64,000 nucleotides of DNA from Turnera subulata (taxonomy: Eukaryota; Streptophyta; Magnoliopsida; Malpighiales; Passifloraceae), in assembly GCA_028386065.3 (NCBI GenBank), contig JAKUCV010003170.1, positions 152,848-216,847 of the forward strand, in the 5' to 3' direction. This document shows positions 12,601 to 25,665 of this stretch, piece after piece. Both the position numbers and the translations under genes were made by a program. The notes below the pieces were generated by a model. It ran no database searches. It was not told the DNA's origin and worked only from the letters and a program-made list of their open reading frames with translations. How positions within the stretch are numbered: the stretch's first letter is position 1; each line of letters opens with the position of its first letter.

Positions 12601-13315
12601 GCGTGAGGTGATGGTGGGTTGAAGGGAGGCGACGGCAGGGGGAAGGGATGGAGAAAAAAATGGATGGTGAGGGTGAGGAATTGGTGAAGAAAAATAGGAG
12701 GGGAGGAGGAAGAGATTAGATTAAGAAAGGAAAAAGAAGAAAGAAGGAAGATGGAAGAGATGAGATAAAAAAAGAAAAAGGAGAAGATGGTGGGGAGGAG
12801 GTGGCCGACGTGGAGAGGAATTGTTAGGAGATAGTGGGGAGTTTGCTGGAAAGAAGGGAAGAGATAAGGAAAAAAAAGAAAAAAGAGAAAAAAAGAAAGA
12901 AAAAAAAAGAAAAAGGAAGGGGAAAAGATAAAAAGAAATAAGAAGGAAAAAGAAACAAAAAGACGGGTAAGGGAGAGTTGACCCGGGAGAGAGAAATGCA
13001 TCTCGAGCGTCGGCTAAATTATCGGTCCGTCAATGGACCAAAATATCCTCCGTTCCGGCTTTAGTCCGTTAAGAGCATAGGGGTATATCCGTCTTTCCAT
13101 AAAATTCCGTCCCGCACCCGAAAATACAACTTAGGCTCAAAAAATCCAATTAATTCTTCTGAGCGTTGTGCATGTCCCGGAATTGCAAACCGAGGTTCGG
13201 ATAGCTGTATAAAATTCTCGGATCATTCTTGTTTAACAATGGTAAAACTTTATTACCCACTGTAAAAGTCAAACGACTCAGTAAAATTTACAAAAATTTT
13301 ATCCGGGTCGTTACA
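9699..13315 (-). mobile_element. solo LTR S (minus orientation)
   Basis: A 3617-bp sequence running from TGAAACACCCCGACC to CCGGGTCGTTACA, the inverted form of the LTR ends of this family group. It is flanked by TTTTT at 9694-9698 and 13316-13320. The tandem repeat reads through once the insert is removed, which supports the boundaries. No pol, PBS or PPT is present, so it is a solo LTR left by LTR-LTR recombination. Its length includes a 281-bp MITE with an 8-bp TSD copy. A purine-rich stretch at about 12640-12960 and a GC-rich block at 12230-12620 hold only low-complexity ORFs. Confidence 0.9.
10032..10312. mobile_element. hAT-like MITE 1 with tRNA-like A/B boxes
   Basis: Terminal inverted repeats CAGGGGCGGAT are perfect over 11 bp, and GTAGTATA / GCAGTATA flank it as an 8-bp target duplication (7 of 8). 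The CAGGG end and 8-bp TSD are hallmarks of the hAT superfamily. It is 281 bp and non-coding. On the minus strand TGGTTCAGTGG (10206-10216) fits a Pol III A box, and GGGTTTGAGGC about 33 bp further fits a B box. Confidence 0.85.
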
Positions 13316-13475
13316 TTTTTAGCTCCTGCTACATAATTATAAATATAGAGAAACTACTTGTCATTCATTATTATATGACATGTCGTTTTTGTTTTTAAGA
13401 TTAATACTAAGTAAGGTTATTTTCGTACTTTGGGCTATTTTGCTGTCTTCGTGCTTTTATATATAGTGTAGATAT
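13316..13475. repeat. tandem-repeat array, right end, with a Helitron-like terminus
   Basis: The repeat unit interrupted at 9698 continues here and ends TTCGTGCTTTTATATATAGTGTAGATAT. Read on the minus strand this starts TCTACACTATATATAAAAG, which resembles the 5' end of plant Helitrons. A similar end lies near 9458-9475. 13476-13616 is AT-rich with nothing recognisable. Confidence 0.5.
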
Positions 13476-13621
13476 ATTTATTCTTATATATGAATTTATT
13501 TTTTATAATAATTTATAGTGGAAAAATAAGAAGTCTATAATTTTTTAAAAAAATTAATTTCAGTTTCTTTAAATTTCAGCCACTATGAATTATGTCTTGC
13601 TTCTCTTTTTGTTGTGTGAAA

Positions 13622-15001
13622 TGAAGCACCCCGACCCGTATTTACCGTAACACAGTAAACACGTGCCGAAACTATTCTTATTGATAGAACAGACAGTACA
13701 TCGTGCAAGTATTATACAACAGCAAACTATAAAATACAACTGACACCCGTACTCGGGGACCATTATTCAATCTAAACATAGTGCTCAACAGCAGCAACAA
13801 ATAGTATCAACAGCAATATAAGCATCACAGGAAAGCAGCAACACAGCATCATATATCACACAACAGCGGAAGACTTATATGCACATGCAGCGGAGGTATG
13901 GATCTGGAGTCAGGTGGAGAAGAAAGCAGCAGCCAACGATCGTCGTACCTGCACTACGTAACAACTTAACCTACGGGATGAAACCCCGCAGGCGAGGGGT
14001 GAGTCCGAAGTGCTCACCGGGTAAAATCCATAAGCAAGCATACATATACAACAACCATAGATAATCCAAGTCACATCAACAGCAGTTACCTAAGGTTCAT
14101 ACGAACTCTAAATGACTCACTCTGTGATTCTAGACACACTACACCAGTTTTATTATCGGGGCCCCTATCACTAGTTAAATGATGGCCGTCGCCTGGTAGT
14201 CAAGCTAGCTAGCCCGTGGACCCCGCCCTGGTACCTCCACGTAGAACTGGCACAGACAGGGAGCAGGACCAACCACTAACTCTCCCCCAGCGCCTAAAAA
14301 TAATAATTGGTACAGACAGGGAGCAGACCCCAAGCACACTCTCCCCCAGCACCATAAAAATAAGACTACCATCTGGCTAAACCAACACTTAACTGTGACT
14401 TACTAGATGTCTAAGTGAGATCAGTTTTATTGTTCCTAGTTTACTCAATTCTTACTATCCTCCACTCTCTCATTATCCCGAGCAGGCTCACAGCCTCACC
14501 GCTCTTCTGGATGATACAAACTCATCTAACTCGGTACCCTCGGTACTGTACTTTCACAATTCACAGTCAACAACAACAGTAATAATCTACTAGTACCAAC
14601 ATTTCCAACATATTCAATAACATCAACAGTAGCATCAATTCAGCAACTACAACGGCAACAAATATCATTTAAATTCAATTCACCACAACCATTCACAGCC
14701 ACAAGAATTATTCAAGCATATAACACACACACAGCAACTTGGTACTAATTTCCCCGTTATCATCATCATTCACCATGTATTTTCTAGGTGTCAAAATATT
14801 TTTCCCGGTATTATTCCGGTATTAATACTTTGGTAAAAACCTTCCAAAATTATTTCCATACATATATCCTTACTTTTCAAAATTTACAACTTTAGAGAAT
14901 AATTATATTTTCCAAAAATTATTTTTACCAAATTAATTCCTTTTTCCCAAATTATTTTCATATCTTTATTTCTCCAAAATATATTTCTATGATAATCATA
15001 T

Positions 15002-15045
<44 letters not shown>

Positions 15046-16772
15046 TATATCTCAAAAATATTTTCATAATTTAATTTCCAAAAAAAATATACCTTAATAT
15101 ATATATATATATATTTTTCCAGATTTTAATTATTATTATATTTATTTTTATTTTTTTCCTTGGACTGGGCCGTGAGCAGTGTTGCCCGGTCCACTGCATG
15201 AAGCCCATGAAGGCCCACGCAGTGAGCCCAGCACCTCCCAGGCCCAACTCTAACCCATCAGCCCATACCCATCTCAAACACAAACCCATCAAGCTAATAC
15301 CCAAACCCAAAACCCAACTAAACTCTAGCCCATACTTAATTTCCCAAGCCTTGACTAATACCTACCCATCAACTCACCCAAGCCCACCTAAAACATCACA
15401 GCCACGTAAAAAAAATGACAGCCGATAAATAAAACAACAGCCCATGCAACATCAAATGAAACACAGCCCATGCAACAATACTCAGCCCATGTAAATAATA
15501 TTCAGCTCACGTAGGTAAAGAAACAACCATGCATGCACAGTAATTCATCTTCTTCGTGAGTTACCTGCTGCGTGAGTGGCGCGGGCGGCAAGCGGGCGGA
15601 ACGGGATGGGGCTAGGTCGAGCTGCTGGTTGGCGGTGCGAGGGAGAGGTGACGCGCAGGTGCAGGTCGCGGCGGCAACGAGTGCAAGGCGGCAAGATGGA
15701 AGGTGGCGTGTGGTGCACTCGGCGTTGGTGGCGGGCGACGGTCGTGGCATGAGACGAGGCGGCTTGCAGGCGGCGGCTTGCAAACAGGGAGAAGCGACGG
15801 GCGCGGGAACGACGGCGGCGGGGGCGTGAGGACGCCATGGGAATGGTGTTGCGAGGTGTCGAGGCGTGGCGGCTTTGTGGGGCAGGGGCAAAGCGCGGTG
15901 AAGGAAAGCTGGGCATGGCGGCAGCTCGCGGGAGGAAAGTAGGAAGAGGAAAGGTGGATGTGGTGGTGGTTGTCGCAACTATGGGGAGGCTTGGGTGGGT
16001 GGTCTGGCGCGGTGGAAAGAAAGGAAAGAAAGAAAGGGGAAGAGAGGAGGGTGACGGGGCGGTTGTGAAGAAACTCGGGTGGAAAGGTGGTGTAAGTGGT
16101 GGTGGACGTGGGTTGCTTGGGAAAGGAGAAGTAAGGTGAGGGTGTGGTGGTGCTGGCTGCACGGGCAATAGGAGAAGGGGAAAAGGGTGGGTGGCTGCGT
16201 GTTGGCCTGGTGGAGTTGCAAGGTGGCGCGGCTTGGTGGTTTGGACGCGGGAAAAGAAAGAAAACTGAAGGAGAAGGGAGGGTGAAGCGTGGGTTGAAGG
16301 TGGCTGTGTTGTGTGGTGCATGTAGAGCGACGGGTTTCTCATAGGCGGCGAAGTGCAGGTCACGATGTGGGGAACTTCACAGGCGCACAGGAGGTTTTTC
16401 ACGGGAGTACTGGTGAGTCATAGGTGGGGAGCAGGTTTTCACGAGTGAGCAGAGAATTCTTCACGGAAGCACTGGTTACACACGGATGAGCAGAAGATGA
16501 ACTGTGCACGACATGCATGCATGACATGCACAACATGCATGACATGCGGTGCTACTCTGTGCAGTTGAACCGTGTACCATCCGGACCCGAAAAATCCCAA
16601 TTCGATCCGTAAGATCCGCAATAAAATCTCGAGCATGGGACAAAGCTCGGTTTTGGAACCCGAGACTCGATTTCCCCGGAATTAATTACCCAAGATTAAT
16701 TCCATAGGTAAATACTGTGTAAGTGACTTTCACGGTCCCGGTAAAAATAAAACTTTTACCCGGGCTGTTACA
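13622..16772 (-). repeat. element E LTR (left copy; the 3' LTR in element sense)
   Basis: Runs from TGAAGCACCCCGACCCG to CCCGGGCTGTTACA and is near-identical to 18410-21528. It contains a (TA)n tract at 15003-15043, duplicated CAGACAGGGAGCAG blocks near 14250-14350, and a GC-rich segment at 15545-16400. That segment is open in several frames on both strands but is low-complexity. Confidence 0.94.
16511..16547 (-). promoter_or_regulatory. cluster of CATGCATG-type (RY) motifs in the E LTR
   Basis: Repeats of ACATGCATG in 37 bp, 225-262 bp inside the U3 end of the LTR. RY/Sph elements are known binding sites of B3-domain seed regulators. The same block is at about 21266-21302 in the other LTR. 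The regulatory role is inferred. Confidence 0.4.
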
Positions 16773-16786
16773 GTCTACCCACCTTA
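16773..16786 (-). other. polypurine tract of element E
   Basis: On the minus strand TAAGGTGGGTAGAC directly precedes the LTR start TGTAACAGCCCGGG. The AATTTCG palindrome lies beside it at 16791-16808. Confidence 0.85.
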
Positions 16787-16807
16787 AAAGAATTTCGTCC
16801 CCGAAAT

Positions 16808-18319
16808 TCATTCCGATGCAGCAAACAGGTGTGGATACTGAGAACGCACGTGCTCTTCTACCTCCCACGTAGACTCGTTAGCGGAATGCTTACTCCACTT
16901 TACCTTTACTATAGGAATGACGCGGTTCCTCAACTGTCTGTCCTCTCGGGCAGGAATCTGCTCTGGTATCGTCTTGGGCGGCTCCCACTCTAGAACAGCT
17001 TTTACTTTAGCAGGATCAACCTTAACCCCATCCCCGGATACAACATGTCCAAGGAATGCAACTTCTTCAAGCCAAAACTTGCACTTGCTGAACTTGGCAT
17101 ACAACTCTTTCCCTCGCAACCTTTGTAGTACTACCCTCAAGTGCTCTTCATGTTCTTCCCTGTTCTTGGAATGTATCAGAATATCGTCGATGAAGACTAC
17201 CACGAACTTATCCAAAAACTCGTTTAGGATCAAGTGCATCAAGCACATGAAAACTACAGGTGCATTGGTCAAGCCAAAAGGAACCGCGATGAACTCAAAG
17301 TGACCATATCGAGTGCGGAAGGCTGTCTTCGGTATGTCCTTCTCTGCAATTTTGACTTGATGATATCCAGACCGAAGATCAACCTTGGAAAACATGGTAG
17401 CTCTCTGTAACTGATCAAAAAGTTCATCGATCCTGGGAAGCGGATACTTGTTCTTCACTGTCACCTTGTTCAACTGTCGATAGACTACACACATGCGCAA
17501 ACTGCCAACCTTCTTCTTCACAAAGAGGACTGGTGATCCCCAAGGTGAAGTACTAGGTCTAATGAAACCTTTCTCCAGCAGCTCATCCAACTGTTTCTTC
17601 AACTCCTGGAGTTTTGTCGGTGCCATCCGATACGGTGCCATCGAGATTGGTGTCACTCCCGGCATCAAGTCGATGGTGTACTCGACTTCCCTGACAGGTG
17701 GCAATCCTGGTAAATCCTCCGGAAACACATCTGGAAATTCTCTGACAACTATGATATCCCCCAAAACCGGAGTCTGAACTTCTTCGCCCTTGACGTGAGT
17801 CAACAAGGCATCTGAACCATGCGGCTTCATTCCGACTTCCTGGTTAGCAGAGATACTACATGTAGTAGTAACTCTCCCAATACCTGTCAACAAAACCTGT
17901 CGTCCACCATCGAAAGTCAACAACACTTCCTTGGTTCGACAGTTTACCAAAGCACTCTACTTCGACAACCAATCCATCCCCAAAATAATATCGAAACCTC
18001 CCATGTTCATCACAACCAACCGCGCGAGAAAAACCTCACCATCGTTCAAAAGAGAAACCTCTCTGCACACATGGGTTAACCTGACCACTATACCCGCAGG
18101 TATTGGACAAGTTAAGTTTTCTTCCGTACAGTTATGTTGTGTTGCAAAACTTTGCGCGACAAACGAATGCATAGTACCAGGATCAATCAAAGTATATGTC
18201 GTACAACCAAAGACTGTAAAAGTACCTGCTATGACATCGACTTCTAGGTGACCTCCAGCATGCTGATTCCCTCCAACCGGATCCATTCGTACCTTATATG
18301 AGAATGTATATGTATGCAT
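16808..18319 (-). pseudogene. pol: element E pol remnant: protease, RT and a fused integrase tail
   Basis: Read on the minus strand from 18319, this gives an aspartic protease (LIDPGTMHSFV) and ends the first part at an in-frame TAG (17957-17959, after GMDWLSK). The same frame continues from NCRTKE through a reverse transcriptase with the catalytic FIDDILIHS box. At about 16965 the RT (EWEPPKT) joins directly, in frame, to the integrase chromodomain-like tail ([15 protein letters not shown]). RNase H and the integrase core are lost. Apart from one stop, the fusion is open for 380 codons. Gag is missing upstream. Confidence 0.9.
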
Positions 18320-18387
18320 ATCATATCATGACAGAACTTATGCACAAACAAGCAATCATGCAATCACAGTCATGTCCCTAGTGACCT

Positions 18388-18404
18388 ACTGCCTGCTCTG
18401 TTAC
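18388..18404 (-). other. primer binding site of element E
   Basis: On the minus strand, TTGGTAACAGAGCAGGC follows the LTR end after a few bases. It is closer to the initiator-tRNA-Met site than the variant of elements A-C and T. Confidence 0.75.
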
Positions 18405-18409
18405 CAAAC

Positions 18410-21400
18410 TGAAGCACCCCGACCCGTATTTACCGTAACACAGTAAACACGTGCCGAAACTATTCTTATTGATAGAACAGACAGTACATCGTGCAAGTAT
18501 TATACAACAGCAAACTATAAAATACAACTGTCACCCGTACTCGGGGACCATTATTCAATCTAAACATAGTGCTCAACAGCAGCAACAAATAGTATCAACA
18601 GCAATATAAGCATCACAGGAAAGCAGCAACACAGCATCATATATCACACAGCAGCGGAAGACTTATATGCACATGCAGCGGAGGTATGGATCCGGAGTCA
18701 GGTGGAGAAGAAAGCAGCAGCCAACGATCGTCGTACCTGCACTACGTAACAACTTCACCTACGGGATGAAACCCCGCAGGCGAGGGGTGAGTCCGAAGTG
18801 CTCACCGGGTAAAATCCATAAGCAAGCATACATATACAACAACCATAGATAATCCAAGTCACATCAACAGCAGTTACCTAAGGTTCATACGAACTCTAAA
18901 TGACTCACTCTGTGATTCTAGACACACTACACCAGTTTTATTATCGGGGCCCCTATCACTAGTTAAATGATGGCTGTCGCCTGGTAGTCAAGCTAGCTAG
19001 CCCGTGGACCCTGCCCTGGTACCTCCACGTAGAACTGGCACAGACAGGGAGCAGGACCAACCACTAACTCTCCCCCAGCGCCTAAAAATAATAATTGGTA
19101 CAGACAGGGAGCAGACCCCAAGCACACTCTTCCCCAGCACCATAAAAATAAGACTACCATCTGGCTAAAACAACACTTAACTGTGACTTACTAGATGTCT
19201 AAGTGAGATAAGTTTTATTGTTCCTAGTTTACTCAATTCTTACTATCCTCCACTCTCTCATTATCCCGAGCAGGCTCACAGCCTCTCCGCTCGTCTGGAT
19301 AATACAAACTCTTCTAACTCGGTACCCTCGGTACTCTACTTTCACAATTCACAGTCAACAACAACAGTAATAATCTACTAGTACCAACATTTCCAACATA
19401 TTCAATAACATCAACAGTAGCATCAATTCAGCAACTACAACGGCAACAAATATCATTTAAATTCAATTCACCACAACCATTCACAGCCACAAGAATTATT
19501 CAAGCATATAACACACACACAGCAACTTGGTACTAATTTCCCCGTTATCATCATCATTCACCATGTATTTTCTAGGTGTCAAAATATTTTTCCCGGTATT
19601 ATTCCGGTATTAATACTTTGGTAAAAACCTTCCAAAATTATTTCCATACATATATCCTTACTTTTCAAAATTTACAACTTTAGAGAATAATTATATTTTC
19701 CAAAAATTATTTTTACCAAATTAATTCCTTTTTCCAAAATTATTTTCATATCTTTATTTCTCCAAAATATATTTCCATAATAATCATATATATATATTAT
19801 ATATATATCTCAAAAATATTTTCATAATTTAATTTCAAAAAAAAAAATACCTTAATATATATATATATTTTTTCCAGATTTTATTTATTATTATATTTTT
19901 TTATTTTTTTCCTTGGACTGGGCCGTGAGCAGTGTTGCCCGGTCCACTGCATGAAGCCCATGAAGGCCCACGCAGTGAGCCCAGCACCGCCCAGGCCCAA
20001 CACCAACCCATCAGCCCATACCCATCTCAAACACAAACCCATCAAGCTAATACCCAAACCCAAAACCCAACTAAACTCTAGCCCATACTTAATTTCCCAA
20101 GCCTTGACTAATACCTACCCATCAACTCACCCAAGCCCACCTAAAACATCACAGCCACGTAAAAAAAAAATGACAGCCCATAAATAAAACAACAGCCCAT
20201 GCAACATCAAATGAAACACAGCCCATGCAACAATACTCAGCCCATGTAAATAATATTCAGCTCACGTAGGTAAAGAAACAACCATGCAAGCACAGTAATT
20301 CATCTTCTTCGTGAGTTACCTGCTGCGTGAGTGGTGCGGGCGGCAAGCGGGCGGAACGGGACGGGGCTAGGTCGAGCTGCTGGTTGGCGGTGCGAGGGAG
20401 AGGTGACGCGCAGGTGCAGGTCCCGGCGGCAACGAGTGCAAGGCGACAAGATGGAAGGTGGCGTGTGGTGCACTCGGCGTTGGTGGCGGGCGACGGTCGT
20501 GGCATGAGACGAGGCGGCTTGCAGGCGGCGGCTTGCAAACAGGGAGAAGCGACGGGCGCGGGAACGACGGCGGCGGGGGCATGAGGACGCCATGGGAATG
20601 GTGTTGCGAGGTGTCGAGGCGTGGCGGCTTTGTGGTGCAGGGGCAAAGCGCGGTGAAGGAAAGCTGGGCATGGCGGCAGCTCGCGGGAGGGAAGTAGGAA
20701 GAGGAAAGGTGGATGTGGTGGTGGTTGTCGCAACTATGGGGAGGCTTGGGTGGGTGGTCGGGTGCGATGGAAAGAAAGGAAAGAAAGAAAGGGGAAGAGA
20801 GGAGGGTGACGGGGCGGTTGTGAAGAAACTCGGGTGGAATGGTGGTGTAAGTGGTGGTGGACGCGGGTTGCTTGGGAAAGGAGAAGTAAGGTGAGGGTGT
20901 GGTGGTGCTGGCTGCACGGGGAATAGGAGAAGGGGAAAAGGGTGGGTGGCTGCGTGTTGGCCTGGTGGAGTTGCAAGGTGGCGCGGCTTGGTGGTTTGGA
21001 CGCGGGAAAAGAAAGAAAACTGAAGGAGAAGGGAGGGTGAAGCGTGGGTTGAAGGTGGCTGTGTTGTGTGGTGCATGTAGAGCGACGGGTTTCTCATAGG
21101 CGGCGAAGTGCAGGTCACGATGTGGGGGAGCTTCACAGGCGCACAGGAGGTTTTTCACGGGAGTACTGGTGAGTCATAGGTGGGGAGCAGGTTTTCACGA
21201 GTGAGCAGGGAATTCTTCACGGAAGCACTGGTTACACACGGATGAGCAGAAGATGAACTGTGCACGACATGCATGCATGACATGCACAACATGCATGACA
21301 TGCGGTGCTACTCTGTGCAGTTGAACCGTGTACCATCCGGACCCGAAAAATCCCAATTCGATCCGTAAGATCCGCAATAAAATCTCGAGCATGGGACAAA

Positions 21401-21528
21401 GCTCGGTTTTGGAACCCGAGACTCGATTTCCCCGGAATTAATTACCCAAGATTAATTCCATAGGTAAATACTGTGTAAGTGACTTTCACGGTCCCGGTAA
21501 AAATAAAATTTTTACCCGGGCTGTTACA
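18410..21528 (-). repeat. element E LTR (right copy; the 5' LTR in element sense)
   Basis: A 3119-bp near-copy of 13622-16772, shorter mainly because the TA tract near 19788 is contracted. It ends CCCGGGCTGTTACA at 21528, followed by the TGAAA target duplication. Confidence 0.94.
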
Positions 21529-21533
21529 TGAAA

Positions 21534-23330
21534 TCATGTTGGAAAAATTAATTGAGAAATTAAAGATTTTATTTGTCATAGGAGAGCTCTATGTGATGAT
21601 GGGTTGGTTTTATTCATCTTTTTGCTTCCATTCTTTTTTGGAAATAATTTTCTTATTCTTAATCTTTCTATCCATTCTGTATGGTGGCCTAAAGCTTCGG
21701 ATTACTACTGTCAAGCCTTCGATGTCCTAAAACTTCTATGTGGATATGAAAATCAGAGAGCCGTAGCTATGTATCCTATGTTTTATAATTACATCACTTT
21801 ATTCATTTAGCTACTTTTCAATTAATGACTTCAATTGTATAATGCTGATTCTATCCAAAAAATTTGTGACTTTTTTTTTTATAAATTATGCTAGTATTGA
21901 AATAAACTATAAATATTTTTAAAGGGAAAATATTTTTGCATAAATTTTCTATGATATAATTATCATTGTTCGCTGAAGATTAAAAAATCATCACTGTTGT
22001 AACTTGTTGCAATCTACTGTATATATGTAACATGGTGAATACTTTAGTTCATAAAGTCTCATATTCTCATTTGGCTCGAGCATTGCAATGCAATACTAAA
22101 CTTTTTGGGGAAATATTTTCTCAACCTATATTTGTTCTATCGGATTTTAGCTAATTTTTCATTCACTGTAAGGATATTTTTTTTCTTCCAAAGTTTATAT
22201 TTAGAAAGAAAATTATTTTCTAATTGGAAAATAGGATTTCATTTTGTACTTAATAGTGTTAAAAAATATTATCCTTTTGGTATATTGAAGAAAACATGTG
22301 TATCATTTTATTAGCTATATTTTGAAAACCAAATTATTTTTTTAAAAAAATTTAAAAGGTAAAAAGTATACTTTGAATATACAAGAGCTCCATTTCCATT
22401 CCAATATTCTCTAAAGAATTTATAAAATTTGAATAATTTTTCAATAATAAGAAAATAATTATTTTCCAAAAAACATGCACAATAAGGATTATTTAGTTGA
22501 AAAAATACAGTGTCATTTTGATTTTAAAGACCTTGAATCAAAAACTTACTTTTTTTCTTGTTTCAAATTTATAAAAATTGTTTCCACTTCAAGAAATTAC
22601 AATTTATAATCTCAATTTTGATATGAGGAATAACTTCATTTTAATTTGAAAACTAATTCAAGCTAATTAAAAAAATTGTCACATTTAGAATGATCATACT
22701 CCATGTGGAAGTAAACTATCATTGGAGATTTTTATAATAGTTTCTTACTATAATACATAAATTTTTATGACCAGGCCCACAATTTTTGGTATATTTGGTA
22801 ATGTAGATTTGGGTTGCCATAGTTTTCATTATTTGAAGTGGCTTCAAATTAAATTTAAAAAATATAATAACACGTTGGTATATTTGTTAAGAACCAGCCA
22901 AAGAATCTCTGTCAATGTTTCTTTGAAAAGTTTGGTGCATTGAAAGTAATAAATTTTTGTCATCTTCTGCATGTCAATGAAAAACATTTCAAGGGAGGTA
23001 TCTCCAAATTAACTAACTTAAAGGATTAATTAATATAGTTTTCTACTCTAACTTTTGTTGATTAGTTTGTTTCCACACACATTTACAATATGAAAATCCA
23101 TTCTTTCTTTCTTTTTTTGTTATAATTTTTTATCATTTATAATTCTAACAAAACTTCTTAATCTTAAAATTCAAAATAATTATGGCAAAAAAAAAACTTA
23201 GTAATAATTTGATGTAAACAACGAATTTGCATCAAATCTAATGCATAGTCATCCAAGATTATAACATATAAAAATTAAATTTAATGTATAAGTAATTAAA
23301 ATTATTATTATCTGATAATAATTCACACTT
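21534..23330. other. AT-rich intergenic stretch, no gene seen
   Basis: Short frames here, such as 21479-21730 and 22105-22314, have no family motif, and I see no intron-exon pattern. No LTR or TIR ends were recognised. Confidence 0.6.
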
Positions 23331-24698
23331 GTATCTAATGAATGGCACTACACATTTTCTACAGATAGTTCTATATTCATTCTTTTTCATACCTATTTGT
23401 AATAGATTATGTAAATTATTCAATATTTAATTATTAATTCTCAATTGAAATGAGATATAACACGTAAAGATAATTCTAACACCTAATAGTATGATTACAA
23501 AAATTTTTTTTATTAATTATTTTTTTGACAATGAAAATAGTATACACATGCTTAATCATACACGACTATATATTCTCTTTAATTTCTTCAATATGTCTTT
23601 TCTTTCAATTTTCTACAATTAATTGTGTATTCTTTAGTGTTTAGTTATTAATTGAATTGAAATATAGCAATTAATGATTGTCAGAGCACATGATTGTTTG
23701 ATAACGACAAAACCGTTGTTATTCTTCAAGATCGTTATTTCTCAAAATTGACGTTTTACAAAAATTAAGACGACAATTGTTTAACTAACTATACAGGACT
23801 CCTATATATTTTTTAATTCATGTCCAATGTCTCTTTTGTGTGTGTAAAATTGAATGTGTTTCTTGTTTAGTGTGCAATTATTAGTTTCCTTAAATATGAT
23901 ATAATATGGCATACTTATTGATGACTAATTGTGGTTTTTACAATAAAAAATGATTACACTCCTCAAACAATACTACTCTTAATATTCTCTTTAGTTTGTT
24001 CATATCTTTTCATCGTATGTTTATAAATCTACTAAGGTCAAAAGCACCTTCTGCCTCATATTTTTTTTTTTGTCACGAATACATGCTCTACATATTAGTT
24101 GCATAGCTACCCCAGGAGGTACATAATACTGAGATAACATATAAGATTCTTGGCTTAATATTGAGACAAAAAATTCTAAGGTATGCAATCATTACAAAAG
24201 TAAAACTCGAAACCTCAAAAGTGCATTTTCTCCAATCTATTGTGTAAATTGATCACTTTTTAATAATTAGTCCTCAAATATACCCAAAAATAATTAGTTC
24301 TTAGATAAACTAACAATATCTCAACCATTGATTGTTCTCAACTATTGATTGTTGTAACATATGATAGTATATAACACATAATCATTATTATCAACAAAAT
24401 TATCCTCCGACGTAGATGATGATAAAAATATACACTATTCCCTCTATAATTGATTCTACTTGCATTTTATTTTAATATGTCTTTGCAAGTGAATAGTTTT
24501 TTTGGAAACAAGTTATTTAATATTTAATAATTAGTTTTGAATTGAATAGATATGTGATACAATAAACCATCCGATTTTTTAATAATGACACAATCATCAC
24601 TATAAACTGATAACGACAACAATGTACTTTTGTATATTATACACGACAATGCATTCTCTTTAATTCTTTTCACGTGTCTTTCCTTCCTATCTTCCTGC
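23330..24698. repeat. degenerate tandem repeat, period about 217 bp (left part)
   Basis: The landmark (A)TTTAATNATTAGTTATTAATT followed by a GAAATGAGATATA-like string recurs at about 23430, 23648, 23870 and 24520. These are spaced 218, 222 and 650 bp (about three periods). Another lies at 27636, about 204 bp on once solo LTR F is removed. The copies have diverged strongly. Confidence 0.45.
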
Positions 24699-25264
24699 TG
24701 AAACGTCCCGACCCGTATTTACCGTACACAGTAAACACGTGCCGGAACTGTGACGACCCAACCAAACCAAGCCCAGCATACAGTGAGTACAATAAAAATC
24801 TGGGCTCAACAGCCCAAAGTAAAAACAACAATAATAACTCAACCGGCCCAATGGCTCAATAATAGTAAAAACAATGCACAACGAAAGACTTTAATAACTC
24901 CCAAACACTGTATGCGACACTGATGCAAACTATGAATCCAAGCCCTGTCCAAGGGGATAACGCCGCAGCCTGTCTGGAATGCACCAAACCTGTACCACAA
25001 ATAACTCATCCTACGGGATGAAAGCCCGCAGGTGAGGGGTGAGTCCGAAGTGCTCACCGACCAAGGAAAGACAATCAATATGCAACTATAATTACTCAAG
25101 GCAAACACAGGCTAAACAGCCAAACCAAAGACTCGACCCAAAGCCGGTCCAAGACCAAAAAGACTCAAATAAAACCCAATTTCCAATTTTATCTTTCCGG
25201 GTCCCGTCACGGATAAGCTAGAGGTCAGACCTGGTTATCAACACATTCCGGGTGCCAGACCAAA

Positions 25265-25665
25265 TCCAGAGAATCCAGGGATCGACATCCCAAAAATACG
25301 AACCCAGGGATAGACATCCCAAAAATAATCACGGGATAGACATCCCAAGCATAGACATGCTTATCACAAGAACCCAGGTCAAGGCCACCACAAAATAGTC
25401 TTAAACCATCGAGTCGTACCACTACTTACCACGCGACAATTATATTATCGTCATCAAAATCAAATCGTAGGGAACGACATCCCTAACCAAGATACCGGGA
25501 TAGACATCCCTATCCAAAAATCAAGGATCGACATCCTTGTCACAATTCATTAATTATTCCATTTTATTTAGTGCCAAAACGACTCAAGGATAAACGTTCA
25601 AAAACCGATCACAGTACTGGGATAAACATCCCGACAGCAATCAAGACAATGGAATAAACATCCCG
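25265..25665 (-). repeat. array of short palindromes GGGATAGACATCCC in LTR F
   Basis: About ten imperfect copies of a 14-bp palindromic motif spaced irregularly. Related arrays are in the LTRs of A (35983-36373, 40287-40680), D (54180-54545) and, reduced, C (58262-58455). Confidence 0.85.

Larger units (their letters stand above)
13622..21528 (-). mobile_element. element E: internally deleted Tekay-like LTR retrotransposon
   Basis: A 7907-bp minus-strand element flanked by a perfect TGAAA duplication (13617-13621 and 21529-21533). Two LTRs of 3151 and 3119 bp enclose only 1637 bp, with PPT, a pol remnant and PBS. Gag is absent, and most of RNase H and integrase is deleted. The LTRs differ by about a dozen substitutions in their first ~900 bp, so the insertion is fairly recent but not new. 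It depends on other elements for enzymes. Confidence 0.95.

Noticed and set aside
15545..16402. 285-codon minus ORF in the E LTR, with a similar 278-codon one at 20300-21136
   Set aside because: The GC-rich block is open in several frames on both strands, gives Pro/Ser/His-rich low-complexity proteins, and is duplicated only because it lies in both LTRs.
25265..25665. CRISPR-like array of short repeats
   Set aside because: Repeats are 14-bp palindromes with irregular, partly similar spacers inside a plant LTR, with no cas genes.
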